From Ignavibacteriota bacterium (GTDB lineage Bacteria; Bacteroidota; Ignavibacteria; UBA10030; SZUA-254), in contig JACREZ010000040.1 in assembly GCA_016212665.1 (NCBI GenBank), positions 88,178 through 152,177 of the forward strand: a stretch of DNA of 64,000 nt, given 5' to 3'. The position numbers and the translations under genes are program-made. Under the pieces are notes generated by a model. That model did no database searches and was not told the origin of the DNA. It saw nothing but the letters and a program-made list of their open reading frames with translations. Positions 38,524 through 46,167 of this stretch are shown piece by piece (positions within the stretch are counted from its first letter, which is position 1; every line of letters begins with the position of its first letter).

Positions 38524-39227
38524 TATCGTTCAAGTTTAAATACAAAAGTTACTTTGCCGGTCTGAGCTTTTTGCTCAAACTGTGCCGGCAACGGGTCAAA
38601 ACGCCATGTTTGCAACGCGCTGATGGCTTCGCGTTCCAACAACTCATCGCTCTTCCGAACGGGGATGACGTTGGTGACCGAGCCATCAGGCAACACGGAA
38701 AACTGTAAGAACACGGGCAATTCTTTGTCTGTTCCCTCGGGATATTCCGGGACGCGCCCGCTTAACAACTTCCGTGAGTTTACGCCGCCCCAATCTATTG
38801 AATATCCTGTAGATTTCCCAATGCCACCGCCCGTTCCCGTCCCCGAACCGGAACGTTTCCGCGACTTACTTTTTGACGTAAGAACGTTGTCAGTAGTTAC
38901 ACGTTTTTCCTTCTCAATTTTCTTTTTCGGGACAGGCAAACTCACATCGGATGCGCTCGTCATCTTCGGAAGTTCGGTCTTTGCCTTCTCGGTTTCGGTT
39001 TTTGCCTTCGCCGCTTCGGGTTCATTCTCCGGCGCAAACATCGGATTATTTCCTGAGCCGCCGCCTATGCCGCCCCAATCAAGTTCGACTAAGTTTTCTT
39101 TCGGCGGAGTCCATGAGGAAATGAACAACATCGCGATAAACAAAAGCGCATGAAAGGCAACACTGCAAAACGCCGCGATAATTTTCCTGCGGCGGTCTTC
39201 CACAAAATATGGAGATGAAACACTCAC
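38523..39227 (-). CDS. TonB/TolA-like energy transducer
   Basis: A 234-residue protein with one N-terminal transmembrane helix (about 15-37), a Lys/Glu/Pro-rich periplasmic spanner (about 70-125) and a TonB C-terminal domain (about 150-232; 'LSGRVPEYPEGT', 'ALQTWRFDPLP', 'GKVTFVFKLER'). It should carry energy from the ExbB/ExbD motor to outer-membrane partners, here perhaps the OmpA protein or the barrel two genes on. The start is a GTG overlapping the exbD stop (GTGA). Whether the role is TonB-like (import) or TolA-like (envelope constriction) cannot be told from sequence. Confidence 0.9.
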   Translation of the reverse strand: MSVSSPYFVEDRRRKIIAAFCSVAFHALLFIAMLFISSWTPPKENLVELDWGGIGGGSGNNPMFAPENEPEAAKAKTETEKAKTELPKMTSASDVSLPVPKKKIEKEKRVTTDNVLTSKSKSRKRSGSGTGTGGGIGKSTGYSIDWGGVNSRKLLSGRVPEYPEGTDKELPVFLQFSVLPDGSVTNVIPVRKSDELLEREAISALQTWRFDPLPAQFEQKAQTGKVTFVFKLER

Positions 39228-39640
39228 CTGTTTTCAGTTGCTTCTTCTGTTGCGATGAAAAGTTTTGTCGCGCCGGTGGATTTCGCGATATCGAGAACAT
39301 CAATCACATCCTGAAGTTGAAGTCCTTTATCGGCGCGCACAACAATTTGTTGTTGCGAGTCTTTTCTGATAAGTTCAGCAAGACGATTGACTAATTGATT
39401 TTTTGTTACGTGGTCGCCGTTGAGAAATATCTTTTTATCCTGCGCGATGGAAACGCTAATCGTTTTCTGAATCGGTGGCTGACCTGCCTGCGCTTTCGGA
39501 AGCGTTACGTTCATGCCGCGTGTGTTCGCGAACGAGAAGGTCAGCAAGAAGAAAATCAGTAGTTGCATCACGACGTCGGTCAACGAAGAGAAGTTGAACG
39601 TGTCGAGATATTTATGTTGGCTTGTCGAGGTGAAGTTCAT
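39224..39640 (-). CDS. exbD: ExbD/TolR proton-channel subunit
   Basis: A 138-residue ExbD/TolR protein with one membrane helix (about 20-40) that begins with the conserved acidic residue: 'FNFSSLTDVVMQLLIFFLL' places Asp near residue 22 in the helix. The periplasmic part (about 50-135) follows, ending KLFIATEEATENR. I start at the ATG at 39640, which overlaps the exbB stop (ATGA), and not at the earlier in-frame start at 39700 inside exbB. It assembles with ExbB to turn proton flow into motion of the TonB-like protein that follows. Confidence 0.93.
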   Translation of the reverse strand: MNFTSTSQHKYLDTFNFSSLTDVVMQLLIFFLLTFSFANTRGMNVTLPKAQAGQPPIQKTISVSIAQDKKIFLNGDHVTKNQLVNRLAELIRKDSQQQIVVRADKGLQLQDVIDVLDIAKSTGATKLFIATEEATENR

Positions 39641-40305
39641 TCCTGTTCTTTCGTTGATTGTTCGACAGTGAATGGTTGATTTCCGTTGACGAAGATACAT
39701 TCTTCGAGTGTATCGAGAGCGTCCCGCCCGACGCGTTCGAGCGATGCAGAAATTCCGTGAATGGAAGAAAGAAAAAGATTATAGACCCACGCCGCCGGAA
39801 TTCCGACAACAAGACCGAACACAGTCGTAATGAGTGCTTCCCAAATTCCGTCTGCGAGGTCAACAGGCGAAGGTTGTCCGCTCACTGCGGCAACCGCCTG
39901 AAACGCGGAAATCAATCCGGTGACCGTTCCGAGAAAACCAAGCATCGGCGCGATACCACCGATGGATGCAAGAATTCCGAGATGACGTTCGAGTGTGGTG
40001 ATTTCCTCGCGCCCTTGGTCTTCCATCGCCTGACGAACACGGCTTGGTCCGTGGCTGATTTTTTCCAACCCCGCCGCAACGATTCTGCTTGCAGGTGTAT
40101 TCTCCTTGATGCAAAAATCACGTGCCTTCTGTATGCTTTTTCCTTCGAGGAATACGCGCAGTTTAATATGGAATTGTGCTGAGGAGGGTTTCGCCGAGCG
40201 AATCGTCAACCATCGTTCAATAATAATATAGAGACCGATAATCGAAAGCAACAGAATCGGGTGCATCACGATGCCCCCTTTGATGTACATTTCTACAAGA
40301 TTCAT
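39637..40305 (-). CDS. exbB: ExbB/TolQ/MotA-family proton-channel subunit
   Basis: A 222-residue protein with three membrane segments (about 14-33, 110-135 and 155-180) separated by a cytoplasmic loop, and the family core 'GGIAPMLGFLGTVTGLISAF' and 'GIWEALITTVFGLVVGIPA'. It forms the pentameric channel around ExbD. It is first in a series of seven genes, most of which overlap the next by 1-4 nt. Upstream lies a dispersed palindrome, so the operon promoter should be in 40306-40370. Confidence 0.94.
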   Translation of the reverse strand: MNLVEMYIKGGIVMHPILLLSIIGLYIIIERWLTIRSAKPSSAQFHIKLRVFLEGKSIQKARDFCIKENTPASRIVAAGLEKISHGPSRVRQAMEDQGREEITTLERHLGILASIGGIAPMLGFLGTVTGLISAFQAVAAVSGQPSPVDLADGIWEALITTVFGLVVGIPAAWVYNLFLSSIHGISASLERVGRDALDTLEECIFVNGNQPFTVEQSTKEQE

Positions 40306-40373
40306 TCTTCTCTGATGGTAGTGTTCTGAATATCAACTATAAAGTTTGTGAGTTTGTTCCTTCGTCGTTGTGA

Positions 40374-40482
40374 GTCATTGCGAATCCTGCTTTAGCAGGG
40401 TGAAGCAATCCCGCGCCAGAAAGAAATTATACGCGAGAGATTGCTTCGTCATCCGATCTTCGAGCGGAATCCTCGCAATGAC
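40374..40482. repeat. Dispersed palindromic element, second copy
   Basis: It begins GTCATTGCGAA and ends CTCGCAATGAC, with the internal pair GAAGCAATC / GATTGCTTC, the same plan as 30769-30879 with different text between. It lies between the exbB start and the arginase stop and has no coding role. Confidence 0.78.
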
Positions 40483-40552
40483 AATGAGCGATTCGAAGGC
40501 ACAATCGGGTACAAAGATACGAAGAATTTAGAGAATGAACCGAATTCGTAAG

Positions 40553-40570
40553 CCCGCCGACGGTGGCGGG
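40553..40570 (-). terminator. GC-rich hairpin after the arginase gene
   Basis: A CCCGCC/GGCGGG 6-bp stem with a 6-nt loop lies 8 nt past the stop codon. No U-run follows on the minus strand. It is a possible terminator or a dispersed palindrome. Confidence 0.4.
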
Positions 40571-40578
40571 TAATCGGC

Positions 40579-41499
40579 TCAGAGAATACTTTTTCCGAAT
40601 GCCGACTGCACCAACTCTACGGCAAACTCGGCGGATTGGTTACGGTTATCCAATATCGGGTTGACCTCGACCATCTCCAACGAAGTCATTCTGCCGGAGT
40701 CGGCAATCATCTCCATGATAAGATGCGCTTCGCGATAATCAAGCCCGCCTTTCACCGGTGTTCCGACTCCCGGTGCGTACACAGGGTCAACACTGTCAAG
40801 GTCGAAACTGACGTGAAGAAAATCCACGTCTCCGATTTTTTGAAACGCTTTTTTCATGACACGATGAATTCCGTGTTTGTCAATGTCTCCCATTGTGAAG
40901 AGATTGAGTCCCTGTTTTAGAAGCGAATCACTTTCTTTCCGGTCAATGCTTCGCAAGCCGATGATGGCGACGTTTTGCGGCTGAACTTTTCTGAACGCGC
41001 CACAGACACCTGTCAATTCCTTCGGTCCGAGACCGCAACAAACGGCAAGCGGCATTCCGTGAATGTTTCCCGAAGGAGAAGTTTCCGGCGTGTTGAAATC
41101 ACCATGAGCGTCAATCCACAGCACACCGATCTTTTTCTTTTGCTTGTGTGCGTGCGCCGCAACGCCGCTGATGGTTCCGATGGCAATGGAATGGTCGCCG
41201 CCAAGCACCAGCGGAAAGCGTTGCTTGTTCATCGAGCGTTCGACTTTCTGCGCAAGTAATTTCATCACGCGGCTGATTTCGGGAAGATACTTTGCGCGTT
41301 CATCTCTGACGCGTTGTTCTTCCTGCGTTTTGATGTTGAGGTCGCCTTCGTCGGTAACGAAGTAGCCGAGTTCGTTCAGGCGTTGGTCAAGTCCCGCGTA
41401 ACGAATCGCCGAGGGACCCATGTCCACGCCGCGTCTGCCTTGTCCCAAATCCATCGGGACGCCGATGATGTGAATAGATTTTGTCAATTCAAAAGTCAA
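40579..41499 (-). CDS. rocF: Arginase (ureohydrolase family)
   Basis: A 306-residue ureohydrolase that should hydrolyse arginine to ornithine and urea. The two-manganese ligands are seen in GGDHS (100-104), DAHGDFN (130-136) and SFDLDSVDP (about 227-235). 'PSGNIHGMPLAV' and 'EMVEVNPILD' are typical of arginase and favour it over agmatinase. The start is uncertain: the frame opens at a TTG at 41499 or 41487, both inside a 7-bp repeat array (41481-41515), with no ribosome site; both leave the conserved 'IHIIGVPMDLGQGRRGVD' intact. It stands alone between a PIN toxin pair and the exb operon. Confidence 0.93.
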   Translation of the reverse strand: MTFELTKSIHIIGVPMDLGQGRRGVDMGPSAIRYAGLDQRLNELGYFVTDEGDLNIKTQEEQRVRDERAKYLPEISRVMKLLAQKVERSMNKQRFPLVLGGDHSIAIGTISGVAAHAHKQKKKIGVLWIDAHGDFNTPETSPSGNIHGMPLAVCCGLGPKELTGVCGAFRKVQPQNVAIIGLRSIDRKESDSLLKQGLNLFTMGDIDKHGIHRVMKKAFQKIGDVDFLHVSFDLDSVDPVYAPGVGTPVKGGLDYREAHLIMEMIADSGRMTSLEMVEVNPILDNRNQSAEFAVELVQSAFGKSIL

Positions 41500-41515
41500 A
41501 AGGAAAAAGTTAAAA
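41481..41515. repeat. Heptamer repeat array over the arginase start
   Basis: Five degenerate 7-bp units in register (in the gene's sense TTTTAAC, TTTTTCC, TTTTGAC, TTTTGAA, TTGACAA). Both candidate TTG start codons of arginase lie in the array. Confidence 0.7.
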
Positions 41516-41548
41516 AATTATTTCAAGTGGAATGTACAAAAGAGTAAG

Positions 41549-41983
41549 TTAAAACTTCTTTGCATCGAGGATGGTGATAGGAAACTTGAATCGTTTAAAG
41601 TGCCGCACATTGAATGTTAACAGTACATCAATGTTATTATCAAGAATTGTTGAGGCTAAAAAAAGGTCATAAATCTGTGAGCGAGTAACATTGTGAAGAC
41701 GTTCGGCGCGGGCAAGGCACAAGTCGGTCGTTCTTGAAGTCGGGTGAATCACGGCAAAGATTTTTCGATATTTTTGGACAAGAGCAACAGCCCGTTTTGG
41801 ATTCGCCCCAAATTTTGTAAGGACTGCATAGCTTTCAAGAAGTACCTGTCCGGTTATGCAGCCGATGAACTCTAAATTTATTGCCCGCTCTACAAGCCGG
41901 ACTGCAAATTTATGGTGAGGTAGTGTATCTATCGCCGCATGTACAAGAATGCCTGTATCAACTGCAATAACATCCATCAACAT
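41549..41983 (-). CDS. PIN-domain (VapC-like) ribonuclease toxin
   Basis: A 144-residue PIN protein. The acidic residues typical of the fold are visible at AVDTGILVHA, in the 'QVLLESYAVL' glutamate, and in 'SQIYDLFLAST', followed by LLTFNVRHFKRF. Such proteins cut RNA when freed from their antitoxin. The ATG at 41983 shares one nucleotide with the upstream stop (TAATG), the same junction seen in the DUF433/DUF5615 pair. An ATG six nt later is an alternative. Confidence 0.88.
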   Translation of the reverse strand: MLMDVIAVDTGILVHAAIDTLPHHKFAVRLVERAINLEFIGCITGQVLLESYAVLTKFGANPKRAVALVQKYRKIFAVIHPTSRTTDLCLARAERLHNVTRSQIYDLFLASTILDNNIDVLLTFNVRHFKRFKFPITILDAKKF

Positions 41984-42192
41984 TAGTCTAGATCGTAAGC
42001 AACTTCGCGTAAATTAAATTTCTTCGGAACCTTCAGATGAAAAACGTCAAGTTCTCCCTCGAATCGGGGAACCCGCCCTTCCAAAAAATCTTCAACAGAA
42101 TATTCGTTTTTCTGCTCTATGACAGGTGGCTTACCGTTTTGGGGTCTTGTTCGCTTTCGTTTAATAATTGTATCAGGCATAAAGGCGTTCAT
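41983..42192 (-). CDS. Probable antitoxin partner of the PIN toxin, family not recognised
   Basis: A 69-residue protein with a basic N-terminus (IIKRKRTRPQNGK) and an acidic/hydrophobic C-terminal half (YSVEDFLEGRVPRFEGELDVFHLKVPKKF). Its place directly before, and touching, a PIN toxin gene makes an antitoxin role likely: the N-terminus could bind DNA and the C-terminus wrap the toxin. I see none of the common AbrB, MraZ, ribbon-helix-helix or PHD signatures. Confidence 0.7.
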   Translation of the reverse strand: MNAFMPDTIIKRKRTRPQNGKPPVIEQKNEYSVEDFLEGRVPRFEGELDVFHLKVPKKFNLREVAYDLD

Positions 42193-42326
42193 TAATTGTT
42201 GCTACAATAAAGGTAGAAACTTCATCAAACATAAACAAGTCGATTTTCAATCGATCAAAACAAATCCGCAATGCCGAAGGCATGCCCTTGGCATCCGAAA
42301 TCCCCACGGGTCGTAGACCGAAATCA

Positions 42327-43175
42327 TCACTTATCATACATCATCTTCAGCAACTTCGTCAGCGTCTCTTTCATCTCTTTCCGGTGAACAACCAAATCAA
42401 CGAAGCCGTGTTCGAGTTGGAATTCGGAGCGTTGAAATCCTTCGGGCAAATCTTTTCCCGTTGCTTGTTTGATGACGCGGGGACCGGCGAAGCCAATTAG
42501 TGCGCCCGGCTCTGCGACGTTGATATCGCCGAGCATCGCGTAACTTGCCGTTGTTCCCCCAGTGGTCGGGTCGGTCATCATGGAAATGTAGGGAATGCCC
42601 GCTTCATGAAGTTGCGCAAGTTTCGCGCTCGTCTTTGCAAGTTGCATCAGCGAGAGAGCTGCCTCCATCATGCGCGCGCCGCCGCTCGATGAAACGATGA
42701 TAAGTGGTTTCTTCTCCTTCAATGCGCGGTCAGTTGCGCGGGCAATTTTTTCGCCCACGACCGAGCCCATGCTTCCGCCGATAAAACTGAAATCCATAAT
42801 CGCGACGACAAGTTCAATGCCGTTCATCGTACCGGTTCCGGTGCGCACGGCGTCGTTTAGTTCCGTCTTGCGGATTGCATCCTTGATGCGGTCTTTATAT
42901 TTTTTTGTGTCGGTAAAATCGAGCGGGTCAGTGGAGCGCATTTTCTTGTCCATCTCTTTGAACGAACCTTCATCGAGCAGAACGCCGATGTACTCTTTGC
43001 TTCCGATACGGAAATGGTAGTTGCATTTCAAACAGACAAAAGATTGCTGTTCGAGTTGCTTGCGGTGAATAATTTCTCCGCATCCGTCGCACTTCGTCCA
43101 CAATCCATCGGGGACTTCCTTGCGCGGGTATTCGGGTGTTTCAATACTTTTTTTTGAGCGTCTAAACCAAGCCAT
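42327..43175 (-). CDS. accD: Acetyl-CoA carboxylase carboxyltransferase subunit beta
   Basis: A 282-residue AccD. With AccA it transfers the carboxyl group from carboxybiotin to acetyl-CoA, giving malonyl-CoA for fatty-acid synthesis. The N-terminal four-cysteine zinc finger (CDGCG and CLKC, about residues 29-51) and the crotonase-fold core ([38 protein letters not shown]) are intact. It lies 27 nt after tsaB, so tsaE-tsaB-accD probably form an operon. Confidence 0.97.
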   Translation of the reverse strand: MAWFRRSKKSIETPEYPRKEVPDGLWTKCDGCGEIIHRKQLEQQSFVCLKCNYHFRIGSKEYIGVLLDEGSFKEMDKKMRSTDPLDFTDTKKYKDRIKDAIRKTELNDAVRTGTGTMNGIELVVAIMDFSFIGGSMGSVVGEKIARATDRALKEKKPLIIVSSSGGARMMEAALSLMQLAKTSAKLAQLHEAGIPYISMMTDPTTGGTTASYAMLGDINVAEPGALIGFAGPRVIKQATGKDLPEGFQRSEFQLEHGFVDLVVHRKEMKETLTKLLKMMYDK

Positions 43176-43202
43176 GTTCTTGTGCTAAGATTGTTTGAGT
43201 GC

Positions 43203-43988
43203 TTACGCACCGTGATGGTGTGGCATCACCGGCGCGGTCGTGAAGAATTCCTTCACGTACATCGGTTCGAGCGAGGCGAGGTCGACAACGATTCCGTTCG
43301 CCAATAATTTTTCGCCCACAAGTCCGACAGTTGCTGAACGGCATTGCTGCAGTTCAGCCGGCAGAAAGATACAACGCTCAACGTTTGACTCCAAATGTTC
43401 AAGATGCGCTTTGAATTTTATTGACGCATCGCCCAAAACAAATACTTTTTGCTCGTTCGGAAGCAACTCTACAATCTTTTCCACTGAAAGCGCCTGTACG
43501 GGATAAACCTCGACAAGGTCGTTTCCGTTTCGTTGATAGAGTGCGGTGTAGGCTTCAGTTCGCCGCGCATCAAGCATTGGTAACACGAAATCATTTTCTT
43601 GGATGACATTATCAAGCAAAACATTCCATGCCAATGCTTGAAGAGTCGGGACGGGAACGAGCGGTTTGTCCCATGCGTAGCACAATCCTTTTGCAACGCT
43701 TAAACCGATGCGCAGTCCGGTGAAAGAACCGGGACCGATGGAAACCGCCACAGCATCGAGCTTAAAAGCAGGCGAATCTTGAATCTTGAATCCTGAATCC
43801 TGAATCGTGATTTCGGATTTCAGATTTCGGATTTCGGATTGTTGGGCGGTGAGTAGGCTGTCAATCAAAGAAAGAAGTTTCTCCGAGTGGACATGCGGTT
43901 CGTTCACGGAACGTTCTTGTATGATTTCTCCGTTCGAGACGAGCGCGGCGGCACAGACGTTGGTTGCGGTTTCGATGGCGAGAATCAT
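43203..43988 (-). CDS. tsaB: tRNA threonylcarbamoyladenosine biosynthesis protein TsaB with repeat-derived insertion
   Basis: A 261-residue ASKHA-fold protein that supports TsaD in making t6A37 of tRNA. Signatures are MILAIETATN at the start and VSIGPGSFTGLRIGLSVAKGL. Residues about 51-74, between the helix LIDSLLTAQQ and LDAVAVS, are encoded by a 7-bp repeat array (43774-43838) and form a polar segment absent from normal TsaB; it falls in a loop before the GPGSFTG turn. The ATG overlaps the tsaE stop by 4 nt. The C-terminus ends in a His-rich PVMPHHHGA. Confidence 0.93.
   Translation of the reverse strand: MILAIETATNVCAAALVSNGEIIQERSVNEPHVHSEKLLSLIDSLLTAQQSEIRNLKSEITIQDSGFKIQDSPAFKLDAVAVSIGPGSFTGLRIGLSVAKGLCYAWDKPLVPVPTLQALAWNVLLDNVIQENDFVLPMLDARRTEAYTALYQRNGNDLVEVYPVQALSVEKIVELLPNEQKVFVLGDASIKFKAHLEHLESNVERCIFLPAELQQCRSATVGLVGEKLLANGIVVDLASLEPMYVKEFFTTAPVMPHHHGA
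43774..43838. repeat. Heptamer repeat array inside tsaB
   Basis: Five units of GAATCTT/GAATCCT type, two extra bases, then four units of TTTCGGA/TTTCAGA type. All are in frame with tsaB and translated into a 22-residue polar insert. Confidence 0.9.
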
Positions 43989-44422
43989 TTTCTTCCGTCG
44001 GTGATTTGGTTAATGGAAATCTCCCGCTCGTTCTCTGTTTCACCAAGTTGGAAGTGAACATCGTAGCGGTTTTGCGGGAGAAGTCCGTTCGCTTTTTCCG
44101 CCCATTCAATCAGGCAGATGCCGTCGCTGTTCGTGTATTCTTCAAAACCGAGTTCGTACAGTTCATCGAGCGAGTTGATGCGGTACAAATCGAAATGATA
44201 GATACTTGTGTTGCCGGAGTTGTACATGTTGATGATGGTAAACGTCGGACTTGCAACATGCTCATGCACGCCAAGTCCTTCACAAATCCCTTTGATGAAC
44301 CGTGTCTTCCCCGAACCGAGGTCGCCGTAACAGGCAACAATGTCTCCCGGTTGTAATTCACGCGCAAAAGACGTTCCCGCGTTGATGGTGTCGAGTTCGT
44401 TATGTGTACGAAGCAACTTCAA
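43985..44422 (-). CDS. tsaE: tRNA threonylcarbamoyladenosine biosynthesis ATPase TsaE
   Basis: A 145-residue P-loop ATPase that drives turnover of the TsaB-TsaD complex. The Walker A GDLGSGKTRFIKGI and the conserved ASPTFTIINMY, HFDLYR and 'LIEWAEKA' are present. The start is a TTG at 44422 with no ribosome site, directly after a 7-bp repeat array; no ATG occurs before the conserved region, so this or a nearby non-ATG start must be used. Overlap with tsaB (ATGA) shows coupling. Confidence 0.93.
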   Translation of the reverse strand: MKLLRTHNELDTINAGTSFARELQPGDIVACYGDLGSGKTRFIKGICEGLGVHEHVASPTFTIINMYNSGNTSIYHFDLYRINSLDELYELGFEEYTNSDGICLIEWAEKANGLLPQNRYDVHFQLGETENEREISINQITDGRK

Positions 44423-44426
44423 AAAA

Positions 44427-44484
44427 TCCGAAATCAGAAATGAAAAATTTTTTTCATTTTGAATTTTGCCTTTTGCATTTCGTA
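44427..44484. repeat. Heptamer repeat array upstream of tsaE
   Basis: Two blocks of 7-bp units (TCCGAAA, TCAGAAA, TGAAAAA; then TTTTGAA, TTTTGCC, TTTTGCA, TTTCGTA) lie between porX and the tsaE TTG start, filling most of the 95-bp gap and occupying the expected ribosome-site region. Confidence 0.75.
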
Positions 44485-44517
44485 GTCGAAACGATGCACG
44501 TTGTCAAGTCCACCAAA

Positions 44518-46083
44518 CTATAATTTTGGAAGCAATTTGATGGCAGGTAAAATCATCTCCTCCATCGAAATCCCGCCGTGCTGAAAACTGTCACGGTACT
44601 GCGTGACGTACTTGTGGAAATCCGTCGGATAGACGAAATAGAAATCTTCCTTCGCAATCAAGTAATTGATGGTGAGCCCGCGGCGCGGGAGGCGGAAATC
44701 TTTCGGATTCTTCACAAAAATAGCATGTCGCTCGTCGCATTTAAGATTGCGCCCGAACTTGTAACGCAGGTTGGTTGACGCGTCCCGGTCGGCAACGACT
44801 TTTGTGTTGCGCAAACTGCGGATGCTTCCGTGGTCGGTCGTGATGACAATCGTCGCGTTCTTCTGACGCGAAAGCGTGCGCAACATTCCGAGTAACGACG
44901 AGTGCATAAACCACGATTTCGTCAGCGAGCGATACGCCGATTCGTTCGGCGCAATTTCTTTCAGCAGTTGTGAATCGGAGCGACCGTGCGCGAGCATGTC
45001 AACAAAGTTCACAACGATTGCGGTGAGTTTGTTGTTCATAAATGAAAGAATATTCTGTTCGATGCCGCGCCCGTAATCCGGGTCGAGTATCTTCACATAC
45101 TTCGATTCGGGTTTGAGATTGATTTTCCGCCGCTGTAATAAATTGTTGAGGAAGTCCGGCTCGTGCTTGTTGTGGCTGTTATCGTCGTCTTCCCACTTCT
45201 CCCAGATTTCCGGAAAGCGGACTTCGATTTCATCGGGGAACGCGCCGGAGAAAATTGCGTTGCGGGAGTACGGCGTCGCCGTCGGGAGAATCGAATAATA
45301 AAAATCTTTCGAGATAGTGAAATACTCGCGCAGAACTTCTTCAAACATCAGCCATTGGTCGAGCCGCATACAATCAATGACGAAGAGAAAGACCGATTTG
45401 TTTTCCTGCAGTTCCGGGATAACGAACCGGTCAACGACATCGAGTGAAAGAGCGGGACGTTCTTTCTGTTCAAGCCAGTTCCGGTAATTCCGTTCGATGA
45501 ATTTTGAAAACTCCACGTTGCACTCACGCACCTGGTCGGCGAGCGTTTGTTGCAAGCCCGATTCGGGATGCGCGTCCAACTCGATACTCCAATCGGAAAT
45601 CTTTTCGTACAACCGAATCCACTCATCCGCATCGAGCGGCGATTGGAGCGCGATGGAAATATCCTGCAACTCTTTGATGTAATCGCGCGATACATATTGC
45701 TCGGCGATTTTCTTTCCTTCAAGAAATTTTTTGCATGTCAGGAGAATCTGACTTGGGTTCACCGGCTTCGTCAGGTAGTCACTGATTTTTGTGCCGATGG
45801 CATCTTCCATCAATCCCTCAGTTTCGTTCTTTGTCACCATGACAACGGGCAACTCAGGACGAACATCTTTGATGAGGGAAAGCGTTTGCAATCCCCCCAT
45901 CCCCGCCATCATTTCATCGAGGAAGACGAGGTCAAACCGTTTCGAGCGGACGAGGTCAATCGCGTCTTCACCGTTCGTTGCGGTTTCGACGACGTAGCCC
46001 TTTTCTTTGAGGAAAAAAATATGTGAGCGAAGCAGGTCAATTTCATCATCAACCCAGAGAATGTTGCCTTTTGAGATGTTCAT
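44518..46083 (-). CDS. porX: PorX-type T9SS response regulator with PglZ phosphatase domain
   Basis: A 521-residue protein: a receiver domain (1-125; VDDE at the start, acceptor Asp56 in FDLVFLDEMMAG, TKP lysine), then a helical linker and a PglZ/alkaline-phosphatase-superfamily domain (about 200-515; 'FVIDCMRLDQW', 'TATPYSRNAIFSG', 'ITTDHGSI'). This architecture is that of PorX, which with PorY and SigP controls T9SS genes in Porphyromonas; the PglZ part acts on oligonucleotides in published work. I start at the ATG at 46083, since the upstream 28 codons do not match the family. SprA is encoded 1.8 kb away. Confidence 0.9.
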   Translation of the reverse strand: MNISKGNILWVDDEIDLLRSHIFFLKEKGYVVETATNGEDAIDLVRSKRFDLVFLDEMMAGMGGLQTLSLIKDVRPELPVVMVTKNETEGLMEDAIGTKISDYLTKPVNPSQILLTCKKFLEGKKIAEQYVSRDYIKELQDISIALQSPLDADEWIRLYEKISDWSIELDAHPESGLQQTLADQVRECNVEFSKFIERNYRNWLEQKERPALSLDVVDRFVIPELQENKSVFLFVIDCMRLDQWLMFEEVLREYFTISKDFYYSILPTATPYSRNAIFSGAFPDEIEVRFPEIWEKWEDDDNSHNKHEPDFLNNLLQRRKINLKPESKYVKILDPDYGRGIEQNILSFMNNKLTAIVVNFVDMLAHGRSDSQLLKEIAPNESAYRSLTKSWFMHSSLLGMLRTLSRQKNATIVITTDHGSIRSLRNTKVVADRDASTNLRYKFGRNLKCDERHAIFVKNPKDFRLPRRGLTINYLIAKEDFYFVYPTDFHKYVTQYRDSFQHGGISMEEMILPAIKLLPKL

Positions 46084-46167
46084 GCGATGTGAAAATACAG
46101 ATTTGATAAGTGAGAAACAAAGTGAATTCGTTTCTTCAACAGCGAAGCGGGCGGAGAAATTCCCCAC

